A stretch of 53,649 nucleotides of DNA. It comes from Chitinophagaceae bacterium (lineage in GTDB: Bacteria; Bacteroidota; Bacteroidia; Chitinophagales; Chitinophagaceae). The translations under genes and the position numbers were made by a program. The stretch's first letter is position 1. Each line of letters begins with the position of its first letter. The notes beneath the pieces were generated by a model. It had not been told where the DNA came from and made no database searches. It saw only the letters and a program-made list of their open reading frames with translations. Below, one piece after another: positions 1 through 7,701 of the stretch. The stretch lies in the NCBI GenBank assembly GCA_023957125.1, contig JAMLHL010000027.1:1-53649 (forward strand), written 5' to 3'.

Positions 1-119
1 TTAGGACACAACCTGTCAGGTTGTGTTTCTCTCTTCATCAACCTGACAGGTTTTGCTGGTACTATGTTTTGCCCCGCTGACTCTTTACTTTGATATTTTA
101 GGACACAACCTGTCAGGTT
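1..119. repeat. Left arm of a 97-bp palindrome-bearing repeat array
   Basis: The 13-bp palindrome AACCTGTCAGGTT lies at 10-22 and again at 107-119, exactly 97 bp apart. A second palindrome, AACCTGACAGGTT, lies at 40-52. The unit is therefore palindrome 1, a 17-bp spacer, palindrome 2 and a 54-bp spacer. The same unit and spacing reappear at 771-946 on the other side of the transposase gene. This is seen directly; a REP-like role is inferred from the neighbouring RAYT gene. Confidence 0.9.
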
Positions 120-148
120 GGCGACTAAAGGAACATTTGCTAAGAAAA

Positions 149-162
149 CCGCAACCTTGCGG
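149..162. repeat. Short hairpin just 3' of the transposase gene
   Basis: CCGCAA and TTGCGG form a 6-bp stem with a 2-nt loop, 18 bp beyond the stop codon of the minus-strand RAYT gene. It could be a terminal structure recognised by the transposase or a weak transcription stop. No U-run follows it on the minus strand, so a terminator role is not favoured. Confidence 0.4.
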
Positions 163-180
163 GTGGGTATATTCCTTGGT

Positions 181-738
181 CTATTCAAGTGTATCGAAGC
201 ACTCATCCTGTTGTATATCATGAAACGCAATATAAGCATCTTTGCCGCCAAAGAAGTTTAGTACTTTTTCTGCGGCTAATTTAGTTTTGGGAGAAAGGAT
301 GGCTTTGTAGGAGGAGAATTTCCATTCATCTAATGTTTTTACATAGTGGTGATGAATCGGATTTCTGTGGATATACCAGATGATCCAGGCAAGATAGGCA
401 TCATCCTTAATTTTACGCCTTTTAAAAGGGCGCGCAAATAAATTTCCTTTTCTGTCTCCGAGTACGTTTAACCATTTCGTATATCCATTGCAACAATCGC
501 TTAAGGCTTTTGAAACCATAGCGCCGTTGCTTCCTGTTTTTATTTCGGCAAGTAGGTGAAAATGATTTGGCATAAGACAATAGCTCCAAATGTCAAGGTA
601 AGGAAGCAGGTGTCTTTCTATTTTACTCAGAAATCGTTTGTAATGTTTTTCATCTGTAAAAAGTCTTTCATTGCCTACAGCTCTATTGTATATGTGATAG
701 AGCCCTTCATCGTCTAAAGGCATGGTGTGGTTAGGCAT
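181..738 (-). CDS. REP-associated tyrosine transposase (RAYT, Y1_Tnp/IS200-like)
   Basis: A 185-aa single-domain HUH endonuclease of the Y1 transposase family. The HUH pair is H59-F60-H61 in the context YCLMPNHFH, and the usual Tyr motif appears as WYIHRNP (Y122). The length and the absence of a partner tnpB fit a RAYT rather than a classic IS200/IS605 element. RAYTs are known to act on REP palindromes in single-stranded DNA, and this gene is bracketed by palindromes in register on both sides, which supports that reading. The ATG at 736-738 is directly preceded by a perfect 12-bp palindrome. The gene looks intact. The precise target of the enzyme is inferred. Confidence 0.9.
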   Translation of the reverse strand: MPNHTMPLDDEGLYHIYNRAVGNERLFTDEKHYKRFLSKIERHLLPYLDIWSYCLMPNHFHLLAEIKTGSNGAMVSKALSDCCNGYTKWLNVLGDRKGNLFARPFKRRKIKDDAYLAWIIWYIHRNPIHHHYVKTLDEWKFSSYKAILSPKTKLAAEKVLNFFGGKDAYIAFHDIQQDECFDTLE

Positions 739-750
739 AATAACGTTATT
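739..750. promoter_or_regulatory. Perfect 12-bp palindrome abutting the RAYT start codon
   Basis: AATAACGTTATT is a perfect dyad at the nucleotides immediately upstream of the minus-strand ATG. The position would suit an autoregulatory site or a structure covering translation start. There is no direct evidence of binding. Confidence 0.35.
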
Positions 751-770
751 TTAGTTTTTGAAGCGTATCT

Positions 771-946
771 AACCTGACAGGTTGTGCTGGTTTTATTTTT
801 TGCCCCGCTGACTCTTTACTTTGATATTTTAGGATTCAACCTGTCAGGTTGCATTTCTCTCTTCATCAACCTGACAGGCTTTACTGGTTCTATTTCTTAT
901 CCTGCTGACCGTCTATTTTGATATTTTAGGACACAACTGTCAGGTT
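771..946. repeat. Right arm of the 97-bp palindrome-bearing repeat array
   Basis: Palindrome 2 occurs at 771-783 and, with one change, at 868-880 (97 bp apart). Palindrome 1 occurs at 838-850 and, with one base deleted, at 935-946 (97 bp apart). The 54-bp spacer matches the left arm closely, including the block around TGCCCCGCTGACTCTTTAC. The rightmost copy is more diverged and ends 22 bp before the stop codon of the DUF4293 gene. Confidence 0.9.
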
Positions 947-968
947 TTTAAAGATCCCGGCAATCTGG

Positions 969-1385
969 CTAACGCAGGCGATCTATGCTTTTTACCAGTT
1001 TCTGGTCCCTGTAGATTCCACGCATTGCTAAAATAAAACATACCGGCACCAGGAAATACAGAACAGACCACAGGGTAAATGATCCCTGCTGAAATGATTT
1101 GATTTGCATATAATAAAGCCAGCCCGATAAAAGACAGAGCGCCAAACCTGCAAAACAAAGTTTTAATTGCATGCTCCGGTTTTTGTACAGGAACACGGTG
1201 ATGAATGCTATCAATCCCGCACAAACGGTAACAATGATCAGAAATAAACTGCTGGTGCCGTTTAGTGTATTGTATGCGTTCACGTCGTTGATCGTTTTAT
1301 TGCCGTTGTAAACAGGCAAACGAAGCGTCAGAAAGGAAAGCGCTGCAGCCGCAAGCAGCCATATCGTTTGTACACGCTGTAACAT
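969..1385 (-). CDS. DUF4293 family membrane protein
   Basis: A 138-aa integral membrane protein with four hydrophobic segments near residues 7-25, 45-67, 73-93 and 103-122. The N-terminus, MLQRVQTIWLL, is the hallmark start of the DUF4293 family, which is widespread in Bacteroidota and has no established function. It follows glyA on the same strand with a 45-bp gap, so the two may be co-transcribed. The RAYT repeat array begins only 22 bp beyond its stop codon. Confidence 0.8.
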   Translation of the reverse strand: MLQRVQTIWLLAAAALSFLTLRLPVYNGNKTINDVNAYNTLNGTSSLFLIIVTVCAGLIAFITVFLYKNRSMQLKLCFAGLALCLLSGWLYYMQIKSFQQGSFTLWSVLYFLVPVCFILAMRGIYRDQKLVKSIDRLR

Positions 1386-1430
1386 AAAGAAATTATGAGT
1401 TAATTATATTTATCTTATTATCCGGTGTGT

Positions 1431-2711
1431 TTACACCAATTCGGGATATAACGGGAATTGGCGCATATATTGACGAACCTGATCTTTAACTTCCTTTATC
1501 TGCTTTTCGTTTTCAATATCCGACAACACCCGGTCTATCATCTCTACGATGGGCTCCATGTGCTCTTCCTTCATTCCCCGGGTGGTAACCGCAGGGGTGC
1601 CAATTCTGATACCGGAGGTTACAAACGGGCTCTTGTCGTCGAAAGGTACCGCATTTTTATTAAGCGTGATGTGCGCCTTGTCGAGTGTTTCCTGAGCTTT
1701 TTTACCCGTGAGGTTTTTGTTCCTGAGATCAATCAGCATCAGGTGGTTGTCGGTTCCGTTACTGATCAGGTTGTAGCCTCGTTTTACGAAGGCTTTGGCC
1801 ATTGCGCGGGCATTATTGATTATCTGTTGGGCGTACACTGTAAATTCTTCGGTAAGAATTTCACCGAAGGCCACGGCCTTGGCCGCAATAACGTGCTCCA
1901 GCGGACCGCCCTGTGCACCTGGAAAAACGGCCAGGTCCAGCACCGCGCTCATAGGCCGTAAATTGCCTTTTGGGTCTTTTATACCAAAAGGATTGTCAAA
2001 GTCGCGACGCATCATGATGATGCCGCCCCGTGGACCTCTTAATGTTTTGTGGGTAGTGGAGCTTACAATATGACAATGTTCAAAAGGATCATTGAGCAAT
2101 TTTTTTGCGATCATCCCCGCGGGATGTGCAATGTCGGCCAAAACCAGGGCGCCGGTTTTATCGGCAATTTCTCTTATCCGCTTATAATCCCAGTCGCGGC
2201 TGTAGGCTGAGGCGCCGCAAATGATCATTTTCGGTTTTTCCGCAACAGCCGTGGCTTCCATTTGATCGTAATCAATTAAACCGGATTCCTTTTTTACACC
2301 GTAAAAGAGGGCCTGATAGTTTTTCCCGCTGAAATTTGCGGGGCTGCCGTGTGTCAAATGCCCGCCCATGCTGAGGTTTAACCCTAATATTTTATCCCCC
2401 GGTTTTAAACAGGCCAGAAACACGGCGGTGTTAGCCTGCGACCCGCTGTGTGGCTGCACATTTGCCCAACCCAAATCAAAGATCTGCTTCAGGCGGTTGA
2501 TGGCTATTGTTTCAATTTCATCAATCACCTCGCAGCCGCCATAAAATCGCTTACCGGGGTATCCTTCCGCATATTTATTAGTGGCCACCGTACCCATGGC
2601 CTCCATCACCTGAAGGGACGTAAAATTTTCGGATGCAATTAATTCGATGCCGTTGCGCTGGCGTTCCAGTTCTTTATCAATAAGGTTAAATATCTGACTA
2701 TCTCTTTGCAT
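1431..2711 (-). CDS. glyA: Serine hydroxymethyltransferase
   Basis: Cytosolic PLP enzyme that interconverts serine and glycine with tetrahydrofolate and supplies one-carbon units. With the start at 2711 the product is 426 aa, normal for the family. The PLP lysine is about K222 in the motif STTHKTLRGPRGG, and D203 and H206 sit in ADIAH. The frame can be extended upstream to a TTG at 2732, but that stretch is a TATTTTTG promoter-like box, so the ATG at 2709-2711 is preferred. It probably leads a short operon with the DUF4293 gene. Confidence 0.97.
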   Translation of the reverse strand: MQRDSQIFNLIDKELERQRNGIELIASENFTSLQVMEAMGTVATNKYAEGYPGKRFYGGCEVIDEIETIAINRLKQIFDLGWANVQPHSGSQANTAVFLACLKPGDKILGLNLSMGGHLTHGSPANFSGKNYQALFYGVKKESGLIDYDQMEATAVAEKPKMIICGASAYSRDWDYKRIREIADKTGALVLADIAHPAGMIAKKLLNDPFEHCHIVSSTTHKTLRGPRGGIIMMRRDFDNPFGIKDPKGNLRPMSAVLDLAVFPGAQGGPLEHVIAAKAVAFGEILTEEFTVYAQQIINNARAMAKAFVKRGYNLISNGTDNHLMLIDLRNKNLTGKKAQETLDKAHITLNKNAVPFDDKSPFVTSGIRIGTPAVTTRGMKEEHMEPIVEMIDRVLSDIENEKQIKEVKDQVRQYMRQFPLYPELV

Positions 2712-2715
2712 GACG

Positions 2716-2723
2716 CAAAAATA
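2716..2723 (-). promoter_or_regulatory. Bacteroidota-type -7 box upstream of glyA
   Basis: TATTTTTG on the minus strand matches the TAnnTTTG -7 consensus exactly and ends 4 nt before the glyA ATG. If used, transcription would start at or very near the start codon, giving a leaderless or almost leaderless mRNA. No TTTG -33 element is seen at the usual spacing. Confidence 0.4.
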
Positions 2724-2869
2724 GGGTAACAATCTTGATTTTTATTATTTTCACGTTTTCTAAGTGTCAACGTTTTACATACATGAAATGAGCCATAAGC
2801 ATTCTGCAAACCCGGAAACAATGATTATTGGCGAATTCTGTCTGTCCGTAAAAAACAAACCATAAACAG

Positions 2870-3862
2870 ATGAAAGCGATCATTCCTGTTGCAGGGGCGG
2901 GTACCCGGCTTCGACCTCATACCTACACCCAGCCCAAAGCGCTTATTCCGCTGGCCGGAAAAACATTGCTGAGCATAATTGTAGATCAATTGGCGGAGGC
3001 GGGTATCCGGGAGTTTGTATTTGTGGTCGGCTATCTGGGGGATAAAATCCAGGACTATGTGAAACAGCATTATGCCCATCTCCGGTGTCATTTTATTTTA
3101 CAGAGTGAAAGACATGGGCTGGGACACGCCATTTATCTTACCAAAGAAGTGGTAGGCAATGATGAGATATTTATAGTGTTGGGGGATACCATTTGTGAAT
3201 ACAATATAAACGAGGTAATAAAAAGCAGTGGCTCTATGCTGGGGGTGAAAAAAGTGGACGATCCCCGGGATTTCGGGGTGGCGGAGATCGCGGAAAACGA
3301 ATTGATTACAAGAGTGGTGGAAAAACCCCAGATCCCTAAATCCAATATGGCCCTGGTGGGGATTTATAAAATAAATGATTCTCCGATGTTGTTTTCCTGT
3401 CTTGAAGAAATGGTGGTTTCCCATATTCAGGATCATAAGGAATGCAGCTTCACCGATGCGTTGGAATGTATGATCAGCAGGGGAGTCGTGTTTAAATCGT
3501 TTAAGGTGCAAAACTGGTTTGATTGTGGAAAGATAGATACCCTGATCGAAAGCAATGCCACTTTGATGAAAAAGCTGGGGGGAAAGATATCACCCCATCA
3601 CAGTTTTGAAAACGTGATCATTGTGCCTCCGGTGAGCATTGGCTATGGCTGTAATATCGCTAACGCCATCATCGGGCCCAATGTGGCGATAGGAGAGGAA
3701 GCGAAAATTTCCTATTCCATTGTGAAAGATTCCATTATCGGCGATTATGCCAATATCCGGGGCGTGGTATTGCATAATTCACTGGTAGGAAGCGATACGG
3801 AGATCAAAGGCGAGAGCCGGACATTAAATATCGGAGATAATACACATATAGACTTAGGATAA
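2870..3862 (+). CDS. Sugar-1-phosphate nucleotidylyltransferase with C-terminal left-handed beta-helix
   Basis: A 330-aa enzyme expected to couple a sugar 1-phosphate to a nucleoside triphosphate, giving an NDP-sugar and pyrophosphate. The N-terminal signature is AGAGTRLRPHTYTQPKALIPL, with a metal-ligand Asp in VLGDTICEY. The last ~90 residues carry hexapeptide-type repeats (for example IGYGCNIANAIIGPNVAIG). It resembles glucose-1-phosphate thymidylyl/uridylyltransferases, but the nucleotide and sugar cannot be settled from sequence. It stands alone, divergent from glyA and convergent with the cytochrome gene. Confidence 0.85.
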   Translation: MKAIIPVAGAGTRLRPHTYTQPKALIPLAGKTLLSIIVDQLAEAGIREFVFVVGYLGDKIQDYVKQHYAHLRCHFILQSERHGLGHAIYLTKEVVGNDEIFIVLGDTICEYNINEVIKSSGSMLGVKKVDDPRDFGVAEIAENELITRVVEKPQIPKSNMALVGIYKINDSPMLFSCLEEMVVSHIQDHKECSFTDALECMISRGVVFKSFKVQNWFDCGKIDTLIESNATLMKKLGGKISPHHSFENVIIVPPVSIGYGCNIANAIIGPNVAIGEEAKISYSIVKDSIIGDYANIRGVVLHNSLVGSDTEIKGESRTLNIGDNTHIDLG

Positions 3863-3897
3863 CAGGTGTTTCCCAGATGCGTCAAAAAAGGTGTTGT

Positions 3898-4245
3898 TCA
3901 GCGCTTTCCTTTGATGGTTACCAGGTATTGCACGATTTCCCGGATGGAAGAATCGGCTACCGGGGCACCGAAAGTTTTTTGCATCTTGGTTACGATCCCC
4001 TCCCAGGTTTTTTCAGGAAGATCGGGTTGGTTTTGCACGTAAGCCGCTGAATGGCAAATGAGGCAATTGAGTGCAAAAGCCTGGTATCCGGCTGCTTCAG
4101 GGAGATGGATGTTCACATGATTGAGGTCCGGTGCCATGGCGGCAGTCTCAGGCATGGGATGGTTGTTGTTCTGCCGGCATCCTGAAAACCCGGCATAAAA
4201 AAACAGGAGGAGGAGAAAACTGACTTTCAGCCGGGCATATCTCAT
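3898..4245 (-). CDS. Mono-haem cytochrome c lipoprotein, sulfite-dehydrogenase subunit-like
   Basis: A 115-aa exported protein with a lipoprotein signal (lipobox around C23, in GFSGC) and one haem-binding motif CLICH at residues 61-65. M88 in the segment VTKMQKTFG is a plausible distal haem ligand. It lies 2 bp downstream of the molybdoenzyme gene on the same strand, so it is probably that enzyme's electron acceptor, as SorB is to SorA in periplasmic sulfite dehydrogenases. The pairing is inferred from context and family resemblance. Confidence 0.75.
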   Translation of the reverse strand: MRYARLKVSFLLLLFFYAGFSGCRQNNNHPMPETAAMAPDLNHVNIHLPEAAGYQAFALNCLICHSAAYVQNQPDLPEKTWEGIVTKMQKTFGAPVADSSIREIVQYLVTIKGKR

Positions 4246-4247
4246 GA

Positions 4248-5435
4248 TTATTCTGCTTTTAAAGGTAAGGTTTCAATTTCATTGCGCATATACCCGCTCC
4301 GGTTCCAATGATGGGCGGGTTGGGTTTGTCCTTTTGCATTGGTAGCTTTTACCATTAAAATATAGTTACCTTTTCCCGAAGGGGTAAAATTATAATGCCA
4401 TCTCCGCCAGGAGTATTTGCCCAGGTCAGGACCGAGCGTCGCCGGTAACCAGGTTTTGCCGCTATCGGACGACAATTCTACTGTTGTAATCCCGTCTCCT
4501 CCGTCAAAGGCCAGACCCTGCACCGCTGTTGTTTCGCCTGCCCGAACAGCATCGTGGGGTTCGGGCGAGACAAAAATAGACCGGACGTTCATTTTGTTAA
4601 TGGGTTCCATATCCGTAGATAGCGCATCGGGGCTTTCGTTGGCATCGGGTACGTCCCTCGGAATCTTGTATGCTTTTGTCATCCAGAAACCATCGAAGGG
4701 TTTGGTCAATACCCGGATATCGCTCAACATACCTACCCAGTAGGTGGCATACCACCCGGGAACCACCAGCTTCAGGGGGAATCCGTTTAACAGTGGCAGC
4801 GGCTCCCCGTTCATTTCATATGCAATCATCACTTCTCCGTCATTGGCATGATCGTATTTCAGGGATTTCACGAAGTCAGGCGTGGAAGGCAACGGCGGAG
4901 CGTCTAACCCATCGAAACTTACATCCACCGAGCCGGACTTAACGCCGGCATAATCCAGTACATCCTTCAGCCTGACCCCTGTCCACCGCGCATTCCCCAT
5001 AGCCCCATTCTTCCATTGACCTCCCGGTACCCGGGGATCAAAAAAACTACGGGAGTTTCCGGAGCACTGGCATAAAGCGGTAATGGTAACCGGGGTGAAT
5101 TTGGTTTTAAGGTCTTGCAGGGACAAAGCAACTTCTCTTTTAACGTTTCCCCCTACCCGCAAACGAAAAGTGTCTTCATGAATGGCTGTTGGCAAACCTG
5201 CAAGATGCCAGCGCACAAAGAAAACGCTGTTGGGGGTATAGTCCAGTTTAAAATACTTCAGAGGCGTTTCCAGGTTGGGGGGGCGGTCGGTCTGCAATAG
5301 CAGGCTATCTTTGCCTTCCGCCTTTACCCATGCTTCTCCGGAAGAAGGAGCTGAATCAACAGCAGGAGTAGTAGAGGGGGAAGTGCATGAAAACACAGTC
5401 GCAAAAAAAAGGATAAAGAAGGAATTGTTTTTCAT
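4248..5435 (-). CDS. Sulfite oxidase-family molybdopterin oxidoreductase, predicted lipoprotein
   Basis: A 395-aa protein with an N-terminal lipoprotein signal (cleavage before about C17 in VFSC), a molybdopterin-binding domain at about 60-265 and a dimerisation domain of the Mo-co type at about 275-390. The candidate Mo-ligating cysteine is C124 in QCSGNSR. The likely role is oxidation of sulfite, or of a related small substrate, in the periplasm with transfer of electrons to the adjacent cytochrome c. Most exported molybdoenzymes carry twin-arginine signals; none is present here, and the in-frame sequence upstream of the ATG does not supply one. Confidence 0.82.
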   Translation of the reverse strand: MKNNSFFILFFATVFSCTSPSTTPAVDSAPSSGEAWVKAEGKDSLLLQTDRPPNLETPLKYFKLDYTPNSVFFVRWHLAGLPTAIHEDTFRLRVGGNVKREVALSLQDLKTKFTPVTITALCQCSGNSRSFFDPRVPGGQWKNGAMGNARWTGVRLKDVLDYAGVKSGSVDVSFDGLDAPPLPSTPDFVKSLKYDHANDGEVMIAYEMNGEPLPLLNGFPLKLVVPGWYATYWVGMLSDIRVLTKPFDGFWMTKAYKIPRDVPDANESPDALSTDMEPINKMNVRSIFVSPEPHDAVRAGETTAVQGLAFDGGDGITTVELSSDSGKTWLPATLGPDLGKYSWRRWHYNFTPSGKGNYILMVKATNAKGQTQPAHHWNRSGYMRNEIETLPLKAE

Positions 5436-5624
5436 TCTTGAACAACTTTCTTCAAAAAAAATTATACAAATTAAAGGTATTGTTTAATTTTCACAATTCG
5501 TCCGTGAGTTGGGCTGTATTTCAGGTTTTCGCATTGATGCTGCCCGTGAATCCCTGCCTTATCCCCATTTGTGAATATCCGCAAATTATTTTAACGGCAT
5601 TCTTCAGGTAAGTTGCTGTCGGGG

Positions 5625-5632
5625 TATTTTTG
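5625..5632 (+). promoter_or_regulatory. -7 box upstream of the TonB-dependent receptor
   Basis: TATTTTTG matches TAnnTTTG exactly, 21 bp before the receptor ATG. The region 20-24 bp upstream has only a partial TTCTT in place of TTTG, so the promoter is plausible but incomplete. Confidence 0.35.
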
Positions 5633-5653
5633 TTTTTTAAAATTTGATATTTT

Positions 5654-7675
5654 ATGAGATTGTATCTGTATCTTTTGGTGATGATATGCTTTATTCTCCC
5701 GGAGCTTTATGCCCAGCAACCCAAAGCAATGAATGAACCTGATGCTGACTCGGCTGCCGGCGCCCGCATTTTTCAACTGGGTGAGATTACGATTACAGCC
5801 AGCAGAAATAGCAACCCGGGAGACCAGGTGAATGCGGCAGCCATGGCATTAAATAATAAGATGGAAGTTTCGGAGGCGTTGAATATGCTGCCCGGGATTC
5901 ATTTAACAGCATCCGGCGCCAGGAATGAATCAATGATAACCGTTCGGGGATTCGATTTGAGGCAGGTGCCGGTATATATGGACGGCATACCCGTGTATGT
6001 TCCGTACGATGGTTATGTGGACCTGGCGCGGTTTACTACTTTCGATCTCTCGGCGATTGACGTATCGAAAGGCTACTCCTCTGTGTTGTATGGCCCCAAT
6101 GCATTGGGAGGCGCCATCAACCTGGTGTCCAGGAAGCCCCTTCAAAAGTTGGAATTCGACGGATCTGCCGGTATGATCAACACAAATGGTTATGAAGGAA
6201 ACATAAACATCGGATCAAAGTGGAAGCAGTTTTTTATCCAGGGCGGTTACTCTCATCTGCATCGGGATGCTTTTCGTATGAGCTCGGATTTTATTCCCGG
6301 AAAAAATGAAGACGGCGGACAGAGAGACAATTCGTACCGGACCGACCGGAAATACAATCTGAAAATTGGCTGGACGCCAGGTGAAAAAAGCGAGTATGTT
6401 CTCGGCTACATTAATCAGTCGGGAGAAAAAGGGAATCCGGTTTATACGGGAAACGACACCTTGAACTCATTTTATCTAAAACCCCGTTTCTGGCAATGGC
6501 CGGCATGGAATAAAGAAACCTTTTATTTTATTTCAAAAACATCATTCAACGATAAGAACGATCTGAAGGCAAGGATTTATTATGATAAATTCGTAAATAC
6601 AATTTTCAGTTTTGATGATGCCACCTACTCCACTATGAACAAGCCTTCCGCTTTTAAAAGCTATTATAATGATTATACGTATGGCGGCAGCCTGGAATAT
6701 GGAACCGCCAGTATTGAGAGGCATCATTTGAGGCTGGCTCTTCACTATAAAAAGGATGTGCACAGGGAACATGATCTGGGAGAGCCGCTGATTCATTTTA
6801 TTGATAATACGATAACCCTGGGGGTTGAAGATACCTATAAAATAACCGATAAGCTTATTGTTATTCCGGGACTGAGCTATAGCTCAAGAATAAACGCGAA
6901 AGCGGAAGACTACAATAGCAGCACAGGAACTATTTTACCTTTTGCAGATTCAGGAGCAAGCAAAGCGTATAACGGTCAGCTGGCGGCTTATTATCATCTC
7001 AATGAAAAGCAAAAAATAGGCGGGGTTTTTTCACACAAGACCCGGTTTGCGACCATCAAAGACCGGTATTCGTACAGGTTGGGTACTGCTATTCCGAATC
7101 CCGGCCTGCGGCCCGAAACCGCCGATAATTATGAATTGAATTTTACCGGTAATTCCTTTAACAGGTTGAATCTGCGGGTCGCGCTTTTTTACAGTAAGAT
7201 AACCGATATTATTATGTTTATCAATAATGTAGAACCCGGGAAATCACAAATGCAAAATGCCGGGAGGGCCGAGTACATGGGAGCAGAAGCTGCGGCGGAT
7301 TATCGTGTTTTTAAGAACATGTTTTTGGGAGTTAATTACACTTACCTCGAAAGACATAATTTAACCGACCCTTCCATTTATTTTACCGATGTACCCAATA
7401 CAAAGTTGTACGGTTACATTAAATATAATCCTTTGAGGCAGGTACAATTATTAGTGAGCTCGGAATACAATTCTTCGAGATTCAGCACCAGTTATGGAAC
7501 CAGGGTGGGAGATTTTACGCTGGTGAATGCCGCAGTTTCCGTTGGGATAGGCAAATATATGAGGGTGGAAACAGGAATGAATAACATCTTCGATAAGAAT
7601 TATTATTTGGTGGAAGGGTTCCCGGAGGAAGGCAGGAATTTTTTTGTAGCCCTCCGGTTCTCCAACCACCCGTAA
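5654..7675 (+). CDS. TonB-dependent outer-membrane receptor
   Basis: A 673-aa protein with a signal peptide ending near LYAQ, a TonB-box-like segment around residues 43-52 (GEITITAS), a plug domain (about 60-165, including SVLYGPNALGGAINLVSRKP) and a beta-barrel ending in an aromatic-rich strand (NFFVALRF). There is no N-terminal carboxypeptidase-like domain and no SusD partner, so it is unlike polysaccharide-utilisation SusC proteins and closer to siderophore, vitamin or metal receptors. The ligand cannot be told. A flavoprotein gene follows after 26 bp and may be co-transcribed. Confidence 0.9.
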   Translation: MRLYLYLLVMICFILPELYAQQPKAMNEPDADSAAGARIFQLGEITITASRNSNPGDQVNAAAMALNNKMEVSEALNMLPGIHLTASGARNESMITVRGFDLRQVPVYMDGIPVYVPYDGYVDLARFTTFDLSAIDVSKGYSSVLYGPNALGGAINLVSRKPLQKLEFDGSAGMINTNGYEGNINIGSKWKQFFIQGGYSHLHRDAFRMSSDFIPGKNEDGGQRDNSYRTDRKYNLKIGWTPGEKSEYVLGYINQSGEKGNPVYTGNDTLNSFYLKPRFWQWPAWNKETFYFISKTSFNDKNDLKARIYYDKFVNTIFSFDDATYSTMNKPSAFKSYYNDYTYGGSLEYGTASIERHHLRLALHYKKDVHREHDLGEPLIHFIDNTITLGVEDTYKITDKLIVIPGLSYSSRINAKAEDYNSSTGTILPFADSGASKAYNGQLAAYYHLNEKQKIGGVFSHKTRFATIKDRYSYRLGTAIPNPGLRPETADNYELNFTGNSFNRLNLRVALFYSKITDIIMFINNVEPGKSQMQNAGRAEYMGAEAAADYRVFKNMFLGVNYTYLERHNLTDPSIYFTDVPNTKLYGYIKYNPLRQVQLLVSSEYNSSRFSTSYGTRVGDFTLVNAAVSVGIGKYMRVETGMNNIFDKNYYLVEGFPEEGRNFFVALRFSNHP

Positions 7676-7701
7676 AAAATCATATAATTTTAAATTTCGC
7701 C

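Noticed and set aside
1..946. CRISPR-like appearance of regularly spaced palindromes
   Set aside because: The spacers are near-identical between units rather than unique, the period is 97 bp, and no cas genes are present.
940..1224. 94-codon minus-strand frame overlapping the DUF4293 gene
   Set aside because: It lies in another frame of a well-supported membrane protein gene and has no recognisable features.
1458..1961. 167-codon plus-strand frame opposite glyA
   Set aside because: It is antisense to highly conserved glyA sequence and reflects codon bias on the other strand.
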